Below are positions 62,687 to 64,000 of a DNA stretch of 64,000 nt, piece by piece; position 1 is the stretch's first letter, and each line of letters starts with the position of its first letter. This stretch comes from Minwuia sp. (GTDB lineage: Bacteria; Pseudomonadota; Alphaproteobacteria; Minwuiales; Minwuiaceae). The stretch lies in assembly GCA_029210175.1 (NCBI GenBank), contig JARGPL010000019.1, forward strand, positions 124,001 to 188,000, read 5' to 3'. Below the pieces are notes generated by a model. That model was given only the letters and a program-made list of their open reading frames with translations, made no database searches and was not told where the DNA came from. Position numbers and translations under genes: made by a program.

Positions 62687-63706
62687 TCAGCCCAGCGCCC
62701 GGGGCGGATTGCCGCCGAGGGTTCGGATCGGGTCAATCGCCCGGCGGCCCTTGCGGATTTCGAAGTGCAGCTGCGCCGGATCGACACCACCCGTCGTGCC
62801 GACTGTGGCAATCACCTGCCCGCGGGACACCTTGTCCCCCCGGTCGACGCCGATGCGGTCAAGGTGCGCATAGGCCGTTGTCAGGCCACCGGCATGGCGG
62901 ATCAGGATCAGATTGCCGAAGCCCTTCAGTTCATTGCCCGCATAGACCACAGTGCCCCCATCCATCGACCGGACAGGGGTTCCGCGCGCGGCAGCGATAT
63001 TGATTCCGTCATTGTGCAGACCGCCCTGTTTCACGCCGAACCGCGACACGACCCGACCCGCCACCGGCCAGACCTTGCCGCCTGCCCCGACCGCAGGCGG
63101 GGATGATGGCCTGGCCGTGATGGGGCGATTTTCAGGCTTTGGTCCGGCGGTTGGTCGCGTCTGTGTCGCTGGCCTTGTCGACGGCCTCGTCGCTGGCTGC
63201 GATGTCGTATCTGCCCGCGCCACACGGTCAGCGGGGCGCGGCGGGGGCAAGGGCATGACCTCCTGGCCTCCCCCGGTCCGGGCGACCTGCGTTGGCGCTG
63301 AACGTCTGTTGCCACTACCTGGAATCTTCAGGATCTGATCGGGAAACAGCCGGTAGGGTTCTGCCAGATCGTTCAGGCGCGCCACATCGAAACGGCCAAC
63401 GCCATACAGCTCCGATACCGACGTCAGGCTTTCACCGCGCTGCACACGATGCAGCCGCAGATCCGGCACCCGCAACCTCTGGCCAATGGCCAGCGTGTAC
63501 GGTGCCCGCAAGCCATTGACACGGATCAGATCCCCCACGGGCACGCCGGTACGGCGGGCAATGGCATAGGCGGTATCACCGCTGCGCACCTGCACTGTCG
63601 CGCCGGTGAAACCGCTGCGGTCATCCACTGGCGCGGGGGTGCTGCGCGGCCCGCAGGCAACGAGCAGCAGGCCCAGAACGACCGCCATCAGGGAAACACG
63701 CAACAT
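62687..63706 (-). CDS. nlpD: NlpD-like LysM / M23 peptidase-family lipoprotein
   Basis: A 339-residue envelope protein. Its signal peptide ends in the lipobox LLLVAC with lipid-attachment Cys18. Two LysM-like peptidoglycan-binding repeats (about 43-87, VRSGDTAYAIARRTGV; about 93-135, VQRGESLTSVSELYGV) are followed by a Pro/Thr-rich linker and a C-terminal M23 domain (GVKQGGLHNDGINIAAARGTPV, LHFEIRKG). The first zinc His of active LytM enzymes (HxGxD) is replaced by HNDGIN, as in NlpD-type amidase activators, so it is probably a regulator and not an enzyme. ATG at 63706 gives the lipoprotein start. Confidence 0.9.
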   Translation of the reverse strand: MLRVSLMAVVLGLLLVACGPRSTPAPVDDRSGFTGATVQVRSGDTAYAIARRTGVPVGDLIRVNGLRAPYTLAIGQRLRVPDLRLHRVQRGESLTSVSELYGVGRFDVARLNDLAEPYRLFPDQILKIPGSGNRRSAPTQVARTGGGQEVMPLPPPRPADRVARADTTSQPATRPSTRPATQTRPTAGPKPENRPITARPSSPPAVGAGGKVWPVAGRVVSRFGVKQGGLHNDGINIAAARGTPVRSMDGGTVVYAGNELKGFGNLILIRHAGGLTTAYAHLDRIGVDRGDKVSRGQVIATVGTTGGVDPAQLHFEIRKGRRAIDPIRTLGGNPPRALG

Positions 63707-63786
63707 CCGGGCAGAGTAGGAATCCTGATCCCGGGGGGCAAGGCATCGTCGCCTGGTGCCAGACTGTCTGAAGGGTTCAGGCTGCA

Positions 63787-64000
63787 TCAAGGGTCGTTGC
63801 GGGGCTCGTTCGGCACACCATCCAGCAGCGGCACGAAGCGCACCGGCAACAGGTTTTCCCGCGTGGAGCTGCCATCCGCCTGCCGCGTCACCCGGATCAG
63901 CATCTGATCCGCACCACTGCGCCCCACCGGCACGATCAGGATCCCCCCGGGGGAGAGCTGGTCCACCAGTGCGCTCGGCACCTCCCCGAAGGCGGCAGCC
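63787..64000 (-). CDS. pcm: Protein-L-isoaspartate O-methyltransferase, C-terminal part (partial)
   Basis: The last 71 codons of a gene that begins beyond base 64000. The sequence AAAFGEVPSALVDQLSPGG, then ILIVPVG and, after a loop, ENLLPVRFVPLLDG matches the end of Pcm, which uses S-adenosylmethionine to repair isoaspartyl residues. The gene stops 80 bp before nlpD on the same strand; surE-pcm-nlpD is a conserved order in proteobacteria, and supports both calls. Confidence 0.9.
   Translation of the reverse strand, partial: AAAFGEVPSALVDQLSPGGILIVPVGRSGADQMLIRVTRQADGSSTRENLLPVRFVPLLDGVPNEPRNDP

Noticed and set aside
62404-62811. 135-codon minus-strand frame overlapping the 3' end of nlpD
   Set aside because: Overlaps nlpD in another frame and is Arg-rich; the 46-residue frame at 62502-62642 is a better candidate for coding.

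Overview
The window is 64 kb of GC-rich chromosome from an alphaproteobacterium, most likely a free-living Rhodospirillales-type organism. The lineage call is an inference from several markers: a fliX gene divergent from flgI, a ChvG/ChvI two-component pair, a cysteine-depleted DksA, a CIRCE-controlled groESL operon, an NAD-linked formate dehydrogenase with a fused NuoE-NuoF-type beta subunit next to formate-tetrahydrofolate ligase, and a pcm-nlpD pair. No tRNA, rRNA, CRISPR array, prophage or intact insertion sequence was seen.

Layout. 1-3.1 kb: the end of a D-2-hydroxyacid dehydrogenase, a YghU-type glutathione transferase and a Baeyer-Villiger monooxygenase. 3.1-9.8 kb: a tightly overlapping six-gene operon encoding a BMP-type ABC importer, a RutB-like amidohydrolase and a RidA protein, with a TetR regulator upstream. 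10-18.2 kb: a cold-shock protein, an alpha/beta hydrolase, two decayed genes (a frameshifted, truncated enolase-superfamily gene and a phosphotriesterase remnant), a secreted Sel1-like protein, a truncated-haemoglobin operon, a Tat-exported nitroreductase with MarR, and a GNAT acetyltransferase. 18.3-21.4 kb: flgI-flgJ'-flgN-like flagellar genes with a sigma-54 promoter, divergent fliX, and dksA. 21.4-28 kb: a catabolic cluster with an NmrA-like reductase, AraC regulator, P450, SDR, GST and aldehyde dehydrogenase. 28-33.7 kb: an oligopeptide-type ABC importer. 34-40.3 kb: formate dehydrogenase and formate-THF ligase, for one-carbon oxidation and assimilation. 40.3-44.1 kb: dispersed repeats, a VOC protein, polA and a small zinc-ribbon protein. 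44.1-50.1 kb: a metal-efflux CDF transporter facing its MerR regulator, an ABC ATPase coupled to a MATE exporter, and chvI-chvG. 50.3-55.1 kb: an alkylsulfatase/SDR/carboxymuconolactone decarboxylase operon, another SDR and a DUF4864 protein. 55.2-57.4 kb: groES-groEL. 57.6-60.8 kb: DUF4166/saccharopine-dehydrogenase-like, DCC-family and DUF815 genes. 60.8-62.5 kb: an AT-rich patch with a Hint-domain protein behind a previously unmarked two-helix membrane peptide. 62.5-64 kb: nlpD and the 3' part of pcm.

Most genes are compactly packed in ATGA- or GTGA-overlapping operons. Regulatory signals that can be read directly are CIRCE at groES, a 19-bp-spacer MerR promoter, a sigma-54 -24/-12 element at flgI, a probable MarR dyad and several hairpin terminators. 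The least ordinary parts are the AT-rich Hint island, the Rut-like importer operon, the ABC ATPase that has a MATE partner instead of a permease, and the two gene remnants at 11.9-14.7 kb.
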